Positions 12,040 to 19,188 of a stretch of 22,773 nucleotides of DNA are shown piece by piece. Location of the stretch: positions 1 through 22,773 of the forward strand of contig JAUYPY010000011.1 of NCBI GenBank assembly GCA_030697445.1, written 5' to 3'. A model generated the notes under the pieces. It was not told the DNA's origin. It saw only the letters and a program-made list of their open reading frames with translations, and searched no databases. A program made the translations under genes and the position numbers. This stretch comes from a bacterium. Its GTDB lineage: Bacteria > Patescibacteriota > Minisyncoccia > Phycocordibacterales > UBA10002. Position 1 is the stretch's first letter. Every line of letters begins with the position of its first letter.

Positions 12040-14559
12040 ATGAATGAGCCATTTATTTCTGTTATTCTTCCCGCGTACAACGAGGGCGGACGCATTCAAA
12101 AGACGCTCGCGGCAATCCGCGACTATTTTAAGGATAAACCATATACAGCGGAAGTAATTGTCGTTTCAGACGGTTCATCGGATAACACGGCTTCTGTTGT
12201 AACTTCTTTCGCTCTGGAATATCCAGAGCTGCGGCTGATTGAATATAGTCCAAATCGCGGCAAGGGATATGCCGTTAAAACCGGAATGCTTGCCGCGCGC
12301 GGCCGCTTCCGCCTGTATATGGATGCTGACAACGCCATAAGTATCACGCACATGGATTCATTTTTTATGGAAATGAATGGCGTGTATGATATGGTAATCG
12401 GCTCTATCCATCTGCCGGGCTCGCGCCGTGCGATTGAGTATGAATGGTATCGGCGCGTGCTGAGTTTTATCGGCGGCATTCTGATTCGTTTTTGCGCCAG
12501 TTCTGGCACGACTGATGCGCTCCGCGCCTTTAAACTTTTTACCGCAGACGCGGCAACCTCCATTTTTCCAAAACAGACGATTGACCGTTTCGGTTTTGAC
12601 ATGGAGGTACTTGCACTTGCGCGCAAACATGGATTGCGTGTCAAGGAATTGCCGGTTGCGTGGTTGAATCCTCATGGCGACAGGGTTACGCTCAGAGGAT
12701 ATTTCTCTACGCTATGGGAACTCTTCGTGATTAGATGGAATCTTTTCAGTGGGGTATATGATAAGACCGCGCGCAAAAAATTCCGCCATTGGGCGGCGAT
12801 TTTTGCGGGCATCGCTGTCGGTGTGGTGTATGTGAGTCATCACTTCCTCATTCCTGGGTTTTTGCGCGCGCCTGATGTGGCGTATTATCCGATTACCAAA
12901 CAGGCGCATCATGACGAGGCGACTCTTTATGCGCTTCGGGCAAATGCCGCGTATCGCGGACAGTGGCTTTCAGGCGATATTTCTCTTGCGGAGTACGCCG
13001 GCAGTCCCGCCATTTTATCAATCGTCAACCCGGTGATTATGGGCGGTCTCGGAAGAATCCTCGGTTCTCTTCAATCAGCTTTTATTGTTTCTGATTTTTT
13101 GTTTCCCGCTCTGATTTTTTTTGTGTTGTATTTTTTATTTTGGGAGTTAACGAACGGGCGCAAGATTCCGTCGCTTTTATTTGCCTCCGTATTTATTTTT
13201 AGTCCGAAAATAGGTTTGTATATTCCACCGGTATCACTACTCAATGTGCGAGAACTCCTGTTTAACTTTCTGCCGTTTCTTTCCGAGCACAGTAAATTAT
13301 ATTTCTCAGAAATTGAAGAGCCGAAGGTTACTTTTTTATTTTTAATTGTTTGTATGTATCTCATTGTCCGGGCGCTTCAGCGGAGGGAGACCGCAACGAC
13401 AGTTGGTGCCGGTATAAGCTTCGGTTTGTTATTTTACACCTATTTTTATGACTTTGTGTCTGTGGGTGTCGCGCTCGCCATACTCGCGTTTATGTGCCTG
13501 TGGCAGCGGGATTTTTCGTCAGTCAAAAAGTTGGTACTGATTGGGGGAGTAGGCACGGTTACTTCACTCGGTTATTGGCTCAATTTCTTTTTGCTGCATC
13601 GTTTGCCGCAATATCAGGATATTTGGAGCGAGGTTGGTTTGGAGATAGGGCGGCGTTTTAGATTTTTATCGGTGTGGAAAAGCTATGTGCGCAACACGGT
13701 CTTGGTTTTTTGCGTGGCCGCCCTGCCGCTTTTTCGGCGTAGGCCCGCCGTTCTTTTTTTTGTTGCAATGCTTTTGGGCTATTTTGTAACCGTGAACATT
13801 CAGGTCTTTACCGGATTTAATGTGCAGCCGGATCATTGGTACCGAACACTTTTTCTGCCGGTTTTTCTTGTTATGTCTTTATCTCTTGTGTTTCTGTATG
13901 ATCGGTATGTTCCGCTGTCGTATAAACGAATGTCGCGTTCCGCGGCAACATTATTTTTGATTTTTTTCTTCGCATCTTATTTTGTATCAGAATATAGGAC
14001 AAGTCGTATATACGCAGAGGATTTCACCATTCCGGTATCCGAGCTCCAAAGCTATCAATGGCTCAATGCACACACCCCACCGGGATCTGTGGTAGGAGCG
14101 CTTGCGTATGATACAAATTACGCGCTCTTGCTGCATACTCACAATAAAGTGTTTCTGCCCGTTGGTCTTGCGACCGTGTCTCCACATATCGAACGATGGC
14201 AGCGCTTGTTTGAGTTGAGTAAATTGTATGCTCTCTCACCGGAGAATTTCAAACGATACGCGTCAGGCGGGGCATATTATCTCTTTGGAGGAAAATATCT
14301 TGACCATGGATTTGACCGCAGTTTTTATCATAACGCGCTGAACTACACATTTCCCGATTCTTTCATTCAGGAAAAAACGGTGGCGTACGCGCAGTATTCT
14401 TTTGATAAAACGGCGCTGTATCGTTTGGACTATCTCTATGTTGGTCCGCGCGAGGAAGCACTCGGTGGGTTGTTTTTACAGCCGCCATCGTCTTACAAGA
14501 AAGTATATGACAGTGGCGGGATACGCATTTATCAGCTACCGAGAGAGCTAGAAATATGA
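12040..14559 (+). CDS. Fusion of polyprenyl-phosphate GT2 synthase and GT-C-like membrane module
   Basis: The 839 residues have two parts. Residues 1-235 are a GT2 domain of the dolichyl/polyprenyl-phosphate glucose synthase (Alg5/DPG) type: LPAYNEGGRI, SDGSSDNT with D44, NRGKGYAVKTGM, and the metal-binding MDADNA with D95 and D97. From about residue 245 there are roughly eleven membrane helices. After the first helix comes an outside loop containing HHDEATLYALRANAAYRGQW, an acidic motif of the kind that is catalytic in GT-C enzymes. The last about 160 residues (from SELQSYQWLNA) form a soluble outside domain. The GT2 part would load a sugar on a polyprenyl phosphate and the GT-C part would use it outside the membrane. 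This pairing in one chain is inferred from domain order. No Shine-Dalgarno sequence; the start is probably leaderless. Confidence 0.85.
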   Translation: MNEPFISVILPAYNEGGRIQKTLAAIRDYFKDKPYTAEVIVVSDGSSDNTASVVTSFALEYPELRLIEYSPNRGKGYAVKTGMLAARGRFRLYMDADNAISITHMDSFFMEMNGVYDMVIGSIHLPGSRRAIEYEWYRRVLSFIGGILIRFCASSGTTDALRAFKLFTADAATSIFPKQTIDRFGFDMEVLALARKHGLRVKELPVAWLNPHGDRVTLRGYFSTLWELFVIRWNLFSGVYDKTARKKFRHWAAIFAGIAVGVVYVSHHFLIPGFLRAPDVAYYPITKQAHHDEATLYALRANAAYRGQWLSGDISLAEYAGSPAILSIVNPVIMGGLGRILGSLQSAFIVSDFLFPALIFFVLYFLFWELTNGRKIPSLLFASVFIFSPKIGLYIPPVSLLNVRELLFNFLPFLSEHSKLYFSEIEEPKVTFLFLIVCMYLIVRALQRRETATTVGAGISFGLLFYTYFYDFVSVGVALAILAFMCLWQRDFSSVKKLVLIGGVGTVTSLGYWLNFFLLHRLPQYQDIWSEVGLEIGRRFRFLSVWKSYVRNTVLVFCVAALPLFRRRPAVLFFVAMLLGYFVTVNIQVFTGFNVQPDHWYRTLFLPVFLVMSLSLVFLYDRYVPLSYKRMSRSAATLFLIFFFASYFVSEYRTSRIYAEDFTIPVSELQSYQWLNAHTPPGSVVGALAYDTNYALLLHTHNKVFLPVGLATVSPHIERWQRLFELSKLYALSPENFKRYASGGAYYLFGGKYLDHGFDRSFYHNALNYTFPDSFIQEKTVAYAQYSFDKTALYRLDYLYVGPREEALGGLFLQPPSSYKKVYDSGGIRIYQLPRELEI

Positions 14560-14565
14560 TATAGT
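14557..14565 (+). promoter_or_regulatory. Extended -10 candidate before the SAM methyltransferase
   Basis: TGA followed by TATAGT (14560-14565) overlaps the stop of the preceding gene and ends 14 bases before ATG 14580. There is no clear -35 box. It may act as an internal promoter. Confidence 0.4.
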
Positions 14566-14579
14566 GCGTTGTACAAATT

Positions 14580-15323
14580 ATGGAATTGAGTGCCTATCAA
14601 GATTTGCATTTATTTGAACGCGAGCACTGGTGGTTTGTAGGCAGGCGCAGGATCATTGAGTGGGCTTTTTGCGATGCGCTCGGCGGCAGGATTATGGCTC
14701 GCGCGCTCGATGTTGGGTGCGGGACGGGTTGGAACAGTCGCCTTCTTAAGAAATTCGCCCGAGAGGTTGTTGGCACTGATGTTTCTTCTACTGCATGGAA
14801 TCTCGCGACTTCCCGAGTACCGGGTGTAACGATGGTTATCGCGTCGTTTCCCGAAGAGGTGCCGGAGCCCGGCAGACATTATGGCTGTATCTTACTCGCG
14901 GATGTGCTGGAACATATTCGCGATGACGGAGCAGCATTAAGAAAAGTTGCCGAACTTTTGGAGCCTGGCGGAGTTGCGTGCTTTACCGTACCCGCATTTC
15001 CATTTTTATGGAGCAATCATGACCGAATTGCGGGACATTGGCGTCGGTACACGAAAACATCGCTTATAAAGGTTATTTCTACAGTACCGTCACTTGCAAT
15101 CGTGCGCGTACAGTACTGTAATTCTTTCTTATTTCCGGCAGTAGCCGCAATTCGGCTTATTAAAAAATGGTTTCGCCTTGGCGCAGGAGAATCCGATTTG
15201 TTTAACCTGCCGCGTTCGATAAATACGGTTCTCGCGTGGATTTTTGGGGCGGAACGATATCTTCTACAACACATTTCATTTCCCTTCGGTGTTTCTCTCG
15301 TATGTACGGTGATTAAAAAATAA
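14580..15323 (+). CDS. Class I SAM-dependent methyltransferase
   Basis: The 247 residues have motif I as LDVGCGTGWNSRLL (43-56), an acidic ribose-binding residue in VVGTD, and motif II as LLADVLEH (106-112). EPGGVACFTVPAFPFLWSNHD completes the Methyltransf_11/23-like fold. The N-terminus (YQDLHLFEREHWWFVGRRRII) is the conserved opening of a methyltransferase group that usually travels with polyprenyl-sugar transferases, as here directly after the GT2/GT-C fusion. It may methylate a glycan sugar or a lipid-linked intermediate. A weakly hydrophobic C-terminal region (about 175-240) may contact the membrane. The acceptor is unknown. Confidence 0.85.
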   Translation: MELSAYQDLHLFEREHWWFVGRRRIIEWAFCDALGGRIMARALDVGCGTGWNSRLLKKFAREVVGTDVSSTAWNLATSRVPGVTMVIASFPEEVPEPGRHYGCILLADVLEHIRDDGAALRKVAELLEPGGVACFTVPAFPFLWSNHDRIAGHWRRYTKTSLIKVISTVPSLAIVRVQYCNSFLFPAVAAIRLIKKWFRLGAGESDLFNLPRSINTVLAWIFGAERYLLQHISFPFGVSLVCTVIKK

Positions 15324-15363
15324 ATGTCCGGATTGGTGAGTGAAATGTCTCCATGGGCGCGGT

Positions 15364-15372
15364 TGTTATATG
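15364..15372 (+). promoter_or_regulatory. Extended -10 candidate before the GT4-GT4 fusion
   Basis: TGT followed by TATATG (15367-15372) ends nine bases before ATG 15382. This is part of the reason for preferring that start over the upstream GTG at 15340. Confidence 0.4.
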
Positions 15373-15381
15373 CTGTATCGT

Positions 15382-17652
15382 ATGCGGCTTCTTTTTATAA
15401 CGCAGGCAGTTGACGAGCGCGACCCCGTACTTGGGTTTGTATGCAACTGGCTGCGCGTGTTTGCGAAGGATTTTGAACATATCTCAGCGGTGTGTTTGCG
15501 GAAAGGCGAATACGATTTGCCGCAAAATGTGTCTGTGCGATCTTTGACACTCGATGTTGATGGGCTTCAAACATCGAGTGTCGTTCTGAAGATAAAGCGC
15601 ACCATGCGATTTTTGCGTTATGTTTGGCGAACGCGCAACGAATACGATGCCGTGTTTGTGCATATGAATCAGGAGTATATTTTGCTCGCAGGCCTTCTGT
15701 GGCGATTGCTCGGAAAGCCGGTCGCGCTTTGGTATAACCATACTGCCGGAAGTGTCTGGACGAAAATCGCGATGCGAATCGCAACCGTTGTGTTCCACAC
15801 TTCTCCATACGCATTTACGGCTGGAAGCGCGAAATCAATCCGAATGCCTGCGGGGATTGATACGAAGCGTTTTGCCTCTGTTCCAGAAGTTATTCGTACG
15901 CCACATTCTATTTTGTACTTGGGAAGAATTGCGCCGATTAAAGGAGTGAAAGAATTAGTGGAGGCAACGCTCGCGCTCCGCGCGCGAGGCGAGAATTTCA
16001 CCCTCACGATATGCGGAGATGCGCTTCCGCGCGACGCGGTATATGAAAGGGAAGTGCGCGCGCTCGCGGAGCCGCTCGCGCGCGAAGGAATATGTCGTTT
16101 TTTGCGCGCGATACCGAATACCGAAGCGCCGCGCCTGTTGAGCGCGCATGAGATTTTTGTAAATCTCACGCCGCGCGGCAATTATGACAAAACGGTACTG
16201 GAAGCCGCTGCCTGTGGCGCACTACCTGTTGTTTCTTCACCTGCGTTTCGCGACGCGCTTCCGACGGAATTGTTTTTTGAAGAGCGCAACCCACAATCGC
16301 TCGCGGACGCGCTTGAACGCGTGTTTGCACTGTCGGAAGAAAGAAGAGAAGAAATCAAAACACAACTAAGAAATTATGTCGTAGAAACGCACGATTTGAG
16401 TTTATTGGTGAAGAAAGTGAAGAATATTTTTTCTTGTAGCGAAACACATTTTCAAAATGTCTGGTTGAGCGCGGCTCGCGAAGCGAACCGCGCGACCCGA
16501 GGACTTTTGCAAAATGTGTTTCGCGAAAAGAAATCAAAGCGCATTTATTATATCGCCAATGCCCGCATACCGACCGAAAAGGCACACGGGATACAGATTG
16601 CAAAGATGAGCGAGGCGCTCCGCACAGCCGGCGCGGACTTGACGCTGGTCGTGCCGCGCCGCGGCAAACAAGCGTCGCTTAAAGATTTTTACAACCTTGC
16701 GGCAGACATTCCTGTCGCGCGCCTTTCGGTCGTGCCGTACACTTTCGGTTTCCTCGCCGGTTCTCTGTCGTTTATGGTTTCCGCTTTTTTCTTTTTACTC
16801 ATGAAGCGTTTGCGCGGAGAGCGATTTTTAGTGTACACGATAGATATGGACCAGTTTTCTTTCTCACTCATTCCGTTTTTAGGCGTGCCGTATTTTGTGG
16901 AGATTCACGATGCGAAACGGCGCGGCTTTTTGTTTCAGCGGCTCTTTAGTCGCGTACAGGGTGTTTTGACGATTAACAACATTATTAAAAATAAACTATG
17001 CGCGCGGTTTAATATGTCGGCAGAAAGAGTGTTGGTTGCGCCGAACGGTATTTCAGAGGAGTTTTTTGAAGCAAAAGATATTCCACAAAAAGAAGCACGC
17101 GCTTCACTTGGGTTACGGCAAGATAAACAGATTGCGCTTTACGCCGGGCAGTTTTACGCATGGAAAGGTTTGGAAATCTTTGCGGAAGCCACACGCCTCG
17201 CGCCCGATGTACTATTTTATCTTGCCGGCGGAACGCGCGAATCGTTTGAACGGCTTACGAGCATTCGCGATATTCCGGAAAACCTTTTATTCGGCGGCAT
17301 CCGACCGTACAAAGAAATGCCACTGTTGATGCGCGCGTCTGACGCGCTTATTGTGCTCGGCACGCGCCGCGACGAATATTCGTATTTCCACACATCACCG
17401 ATGAAGCTCTTTGAATATCTCCCGACGGGGCGGCCTATCGTCGCGGCGCGTACTCCGGCGGTTGCCGATATGGTTTCCGAGCGTGAGGTATTTTTCTACG
17501 AGCCGGACAGCGCCGAAAGTATGGCGCGCACAATTGTGGACGCACTCAATAATACGAATATCGCTACGGAAAAATCCACCGCATCCCGTTCCCTTGCCGA
17601 AAAATATACCTGGAAATCCCGCGCCGAAAAAGTGCTTGCGTATCTTGGTTAG
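15382..17652 (+). CDS. Tandem fusion of two GT4 glycosyltransferases
   Basis: The 756 residues run from ATG 15382; GTG 15340 would add 14 residues without conserved content. The first GT-B enzyme spans about 1-350: MRLLFITQAVDERDPVLGF, MPAGIDTKRF, LYLGRIAPIKGVKEL, and VLEAAACGALPVV with the second Glu of EX7E. The first Glu is replaced in NLTPRGNYDK. The second enzyme spans about 387-756. It opens with RIYYIANARIPTEKAHGIQI, which looks like the true N-terminus of a free-standing GT4, and ends with APNGIS, LYAGQFYAWKG and SPMKLFEYLPTGRPIV. The joint (residues about 353-381) is encoded by a long palindromic repeat. Another repeat encodes residues about 55-67. A two-step sugar transfer in one polypeptide is likely. 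The 3' stop lies in a 15-base direct repeat. Confidence 0.88.
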   Translation: MRLLFITQAVDERDPVLGFVCNWLRVFAKDFEHISAVCLRKGEYDLPQNVSVRSLTLDVDGLQTSSVVLKIKRTMRFLRYVWRTRNEYDAVFVHMNQEYILLAGLLWRLLGKPVALWYNHTAGSVWTKIAMRIATVVFHTSPYAFTAGSAKSIRMPAGIDTKRFASVPEVIRTPHSILYLGRIAPIKGVKELVEATLALRARGENFTLTICGDALPRDAVYEREVRALAEPLAREGICRFLRAIPNTEAPRLLSAHEIFVNLTPRGNYDKTVLEAAACGALPVVSSPAFRDALPTELFFEERNPQSLADALERVFALSEERREEIKTQLRNYVVETHDLSLLVKKVKNIFSCSETHFQNVWLSAAREANRATRGLLQNVFREKKSKRIYYIANARIPTEKAHGIQIAKMSEALRTAGADLTLVVPRRGKQASLKDFYNLAADIPVARLSVVPYTFGFLAGSLSFMVSAFFFLLMKRLRGERFLVYTIDMDQFSFSLIPFLGVPYFVEIHDAKRRGFLFQRLFSRVQGVLTINNIIKNKLCARFNMSAERVLVAPNGISEEFFEAKDIPQKEARASLGLRQDKQIALYAGQFYAWKGLEIFAEATRLAPDVLFYLAGGTRESFERLTSIRDIPENLLFGGIRPYKEMPLLMRASDALIVLGTRRDEYSYFHTSPMKLFEYLPTGRPIVAARTPAVADMVSEREVFFYEPDSAESMARTIVDALNNTNIATEKSTASRSLAEKYTWKSRAEKVLAYLG
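15546..15582. repeat. Palindromic repeat of the GACACYCGATGTT family, coding copy
   Basis: GACACTCGATGTT (15546-15558) pairs perfectly with AACATCGAGTGTC (15570-15582) around an 11-base loop. It matches 17668-17704 at 32 of 37 bases, and one of the differences is a compensatory pair (T-A here, C-G there). It is read in frame in the acceptor domain of the first fused glycosyltransferase. Confidence 0.85.
16439..16524. repeat. Long palindromic repeat at the GT4-GT4 fusion joint
   Basis: GCGAAACACATTTT (16439-16452) pairs exactly with AAAATGTGTTTCGC (16511-16524), and pairing continues inward past a one-base bulge through CAAAA. The centre folds as a second hairpin (GCGCGG-TCGC / GCGA-CCGCGC, 16469-16493) with a GAA loop. 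The whole 86-base unit is in frame and fills the linker between two complete enzymes. The ACATTTT(G)CAAAATGTCTG motif also occurs in the palindrome at 19089-19120. Confidence 0.88.
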
Positions 17653-17727
17653 CATTAAGCCACAACAGACACCCGATGTTGATAGGCGGCAAACATCGGG
17701 TGTCTCTGTGATTTAGCATTAAGCCAC
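17649..17727. repeat. Hairpin element bounded by 15-base direct repeats
   Basis: TTAGCATTAAGCCAC occurs at 17649-17663 and again at 17713-17727. Between them, AGACACCCGATGTT (17667-17680) pairs perfectly with AACATCGGGTGTCT (17692-17705). The first direct repeat contains the stop codon of the glycosyltransferase fusion. The layout looks like an inserted palindrome with a duplicated target, though simple tandem copying could give the same picture. Confidence 0.8.
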
Positions 17728-17738
17728 GGTCGTATCTT
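17719..17738. repeat. Second copy of the 20-base sequence found at 1250-1269
   Basis: This block matches 1250-1269 at 18 of 20 bases. It overlaps the second direct repeat of the hairpin element and is followed by CTTAATAATAA, complementary to the flank of the other copy. Confidence 0.5.
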
Positions 17739-17754
17739 AATAATAAAGTGCGGG

Positions 17755-17788
17755 TACACTATATCTAACGGTCGCCAAAGATAGTGTA
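17755..17788. repeat. Small inverted repeat upstream of the AT-rich orphan gene
   Basis: TACACTAT (17755-17762) pairs with ATAGTGTA (17781-17788). It lies 11 bases before the -35 box of the following gene and could be an operator or a repeat remnant. Confidence 0.5.
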
Positions 17789-17798
17789 TTTCAGTATT

Positions 17799-17827
17799 TT
17801 GCAAAATTGCTAGTTTTCTTGTATTCT
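17799..17827 (+). promoter_or_regulatory. Promoter for a leaderless transcript of the orphan 202-aa gene
   Basis: TTGCAA (17799-17804) and TATTCT (17822-17827) are separated by 17 bases. The -10 ends six bases before ATG 17834, so transcription should begin at or next to the start codon. Confidence 0.55.
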
Positions 17828-17833
17828 TAAATT

Positions 17834-18442
17834 ATGGTTATGGGTCTCGAAAAACAAAAACTTAATTTTTTGCTTACTGTGTTTTTTAGCAATAGTGTTT
17901 TTGCTGCATTTTCGCAACGAGGAAAAATAGAAAGAGATGGAAAGAAAAGAGGGGTGTACAAACTTATTCCTCAAAGCGCTTCAAATCAAGAGAGAAAAGA
18001 TTATGAAGTCAGAAAATCAGAATTTAAAAAATACTTACAGAAGTTTCTAGAAATTCTGAAAGATAAAAAGCGGTTATCTGCGGAGGATCTAGAAAAGTGT
18101 ATGAGCAAACTTAAAGAGGAAGTGGATAGAGATAAAAAAGATGGAGGATTTTCAGATATTTTAAATGAAGATAATGCAAAACAGATTACTTTCGGCACTG
18201 TTCAAAAACTTGTTAATCTTTACTTGAAATACTTATGGTGCGCTAACCAGATAGATTTTATACCTCCACATTGTCCGGTTGATAGACAGGTATTAAAAGC
18301 TGTTGAATGGACTGGTAAACCTTGGCCAAAAATGGGAAAAACAGATTACCAACGAGCGATTGAACAAATCACTCAAAAAATAGTTGGTAGGAGTGAATCC
18401 ATTGCAGGATGGGAGTTGGAGAATTGGCCTTTCTCAAAATAA
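17834..18442 (+). CDS. AT-rich orphan protein of unknown function
   Basis: The protein has 202 residues. It is Lys- and Glu-rich, with visibly higher A+T and AAA/GAA codon use than the glycan genes before it. An N-terminal segment (NFLLTVFFSNSVFAAFSQ) is hydrophobic but is probably a buried helix rather than a membrane anchor. A long charged helix region covers about 55-105. The last 80 residues contain the best candidate core: TFGTVQKLVNLYLKYLWC, PPHCPVDRQVLKAVEW, DYQRAIEQI. I have a vague memory of this pattern in uncharacterised, sporadically distributed bacterial proteins, but cannot name a family. Repeats lie on one side and a toxin-antitoxin pair on the other, which suggests a horizontally acquired accessory gene. 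Confidence 0.65.
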   Translation: MVMGLEKQKLNFLLTVFFSNSVFAAFSQRGKIERDGKKRGVYKLIPQSASNQERKDYEVRKSEFKKYLQKFLEILKDKKRLSAEDLEKCMSKLKEEVDRDKKDGGFSDILNEDNAKQITFGTVQKLVNLYLKYLWCANQIDFIPPHCPVDRQVLKAVEWTGKPWPKMGKTDYQRAIEQITQKIVGRSESIAGWELENWPFSK

Positions 18443-18463
18443 GTCTCTCCTTTTACTTGTTAC

Positions 18464-18511
18464 TTGACTGCTGGAATGAATTTGCTATACTCTGTAATAC
18501 AGATTATTACA
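18464..18511 (+). promoter_or_regulatory. Promoter and palindromic operator of the second toxin-antitoxin pair
   Basis: TTGACT (18464-18469) and TATACT (18486-18491) are separated by 16 bases with a TGC extension. The inverted repeat TGTAATA-cagat-TATTACA (18493-18511) covers the predicted transcription start, the expected place for autorepression by a ribbon-helix-helix antitoxin. Confidence 0.75.
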
Positions 18512-18527
18512 CTAATCTATTAAATCT

Positions 18528-18743
18528 ATGCGTAACATTATGAACATCTCACTGCCGAAGGAAATGGTGGTGGACATTAAGCGCGAAGTGAAGGCGGGGA
18601 AGTTCGCTTCCACGAGCGAGTTTGTACGACACTTAATCCGATTGTGGAACACCGAACAATTAATGCGCGATATTGAGCAAAGCCGCGCCGAGATTGCGGC
18701 AGGAAAAGGGAAGGTGCTACGATCACTGAGAGATTTGCGCTAA
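18528..18743 (+). CDS. Ribbon-helix-helix (CopG/ParD-like) antitoxin
   Basis: The protein has 71 residues; ATG 18540 would remove the first four. The strand MNISLPKEMVVDIKREV followed by FASTSEFVRHLIRLW is a clear ribbon-helix-helix DNA-binding fold. A charged C-terminal helix (residues about 45-71) probably binds the toxin. It sits 16 bases after a palindromic operator and five bases before the toxin gene. It should repress its own promoter, with the toxin as co-repressor in the family's usual manner. No Shine-Dalgarno sequence is visible before the start. Confidence 0.88.
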   Translation: MRNIMNISLPKEMVVDIKREVKAGKFASTSEFVRHLIRLWNTEQLMRDIEQSRAEIAAGKGKVLRSLRDLR

Positions 18744-18748
18744 ATTAT

Positions 18749-19006
18749 ATGCAAGTTATCTACTCCCCGATATTTCTGCGTCAGTATAGAAAATTGGAGT
18801 CGGATATCCAGCAATATGCTGAAGAAAAAGAGCGCATCTTTCGGAATAACCCCTTTGATACGCGTTTGAAGACGCATAAACTGCATGGGAGATTATCTGA
18901 TTTGTGGGCATTTTCGGTTACTAATAAAATCCGAATTACATTTGAGTTTGAGAAGAATCAGAGTTTTATATTCCATTCAATCGGCGACCACGATATTTAC
19001 GAGTAG
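18749..19006 (+). CDS. RelE/YafQ-like mRNA interferase toxin
   Basis: The 85 residues have a typical RelE/YafQ outline. IYSPIFLRQYRKL begins strand one and the first helix, and FRNNPFDTRLKTHKLHGRLSDLWAFSVTNKIRITFEF gives the core. Here KLHGRL-x-x-LWAFSV is the substrate-side strand pair and R-I-T-F is the conserved strand with its Arg. The end HSIGDHDIYE matches the family's G-x-H-D-x-Y finish, where His and Asp/Tyr support RNA cleavage. The gene starts five bases after the antitoxin stop, so they form one operon under the 18464-18511 promoter/operator. Blocks of palindromic repeats follow directly. Confidence 0.88.
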   Translation: MQVIYSPIFLRQYRKLESDIQQYAEEKERIFRNNPFDTRLKTHKLHGRLSDLWAFSVTNKIRITFEFEKNQSFIFHSIGDHDIYE

Positions 19007-19017
19007 AAATCTATTGT

Positions 19018-19120
19018 CTAATTCGTGCGAATTAGCGCATATAGAAAGGCACTAGATGTCTAAATTGCAGACATCGGGTGTTGGTTGGATATACAGACAT
19101 TTTGCAAAATGTCTGTATAT
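19018..19120. repeat. Cluster of three palindromes after the second toxin gene
   Basis: (a) CTAATTCG/CGAATTAG, 19018-19035, perfect. (b) An imperfect 12-bp hairpin at 19050-19080 whose right arm contains ACATCGGGTGT, identical to the element at 17693-17703. (c) ATATACAGACATTTTG followed by its exact complement, a 32-base perfect palindrome at 19089-19120, related to the repeat in the GT4-GT4 joint. Together they fill most of the gap between the toxin and the candidate small RNA. Confidence 0.8.
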
Positions 19121-19154
19121 AAAACAAAAACAATACTACGAACATTTTTTGTGC

Positions 19155-19182
19155 TTGACGGCGGAAATGGGTTTGCTATACT
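19155..19182 (+). promoter_or_regulatory. Promoter of the candidate small RNA
   Basis: TTGACG (19155-19160) and TATACT (19177-19182) are separated by 16 bases, with TTTGC before the -10. This is the same arrangement as the toxin-antitoxin promoter at 18464-18491. No credible protein-coding gene follows on the plus strand. Confidence 0.7.
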
Positions 19183-19188
19183 ACGCAC

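Noticed and set aside
12123..12675. Open frames of 173 and 105 codons on the minus strand
   Set aside because: Both are opposite the GT2 catalytic domain, where D44, D95 and D97 motifs fix the true frame.
15340..15381. GTG start of the GT4-GT4 fusion
   Set aside because: The extra 14 residues are not like a GT4 opening, and a -10 box overlaps them. ATG 15382 gives the standard N-terminus.
15382..17652. Frameshift or assembly error behind the GT4-GT4 fusion
   Set aside because: The frame is continuous with consistent codon use on both sides, and the joint is explained by an in-frame palindromic element. Read-level confirmation would still be needed to exclude misassembly at the hairpin.
17649..19120. 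CRISPR array
   Set aside because: The repeats are palindromes of different families at irregular spacing, without repeated units separated by unique spacers of constant length, and no cas genes are present.
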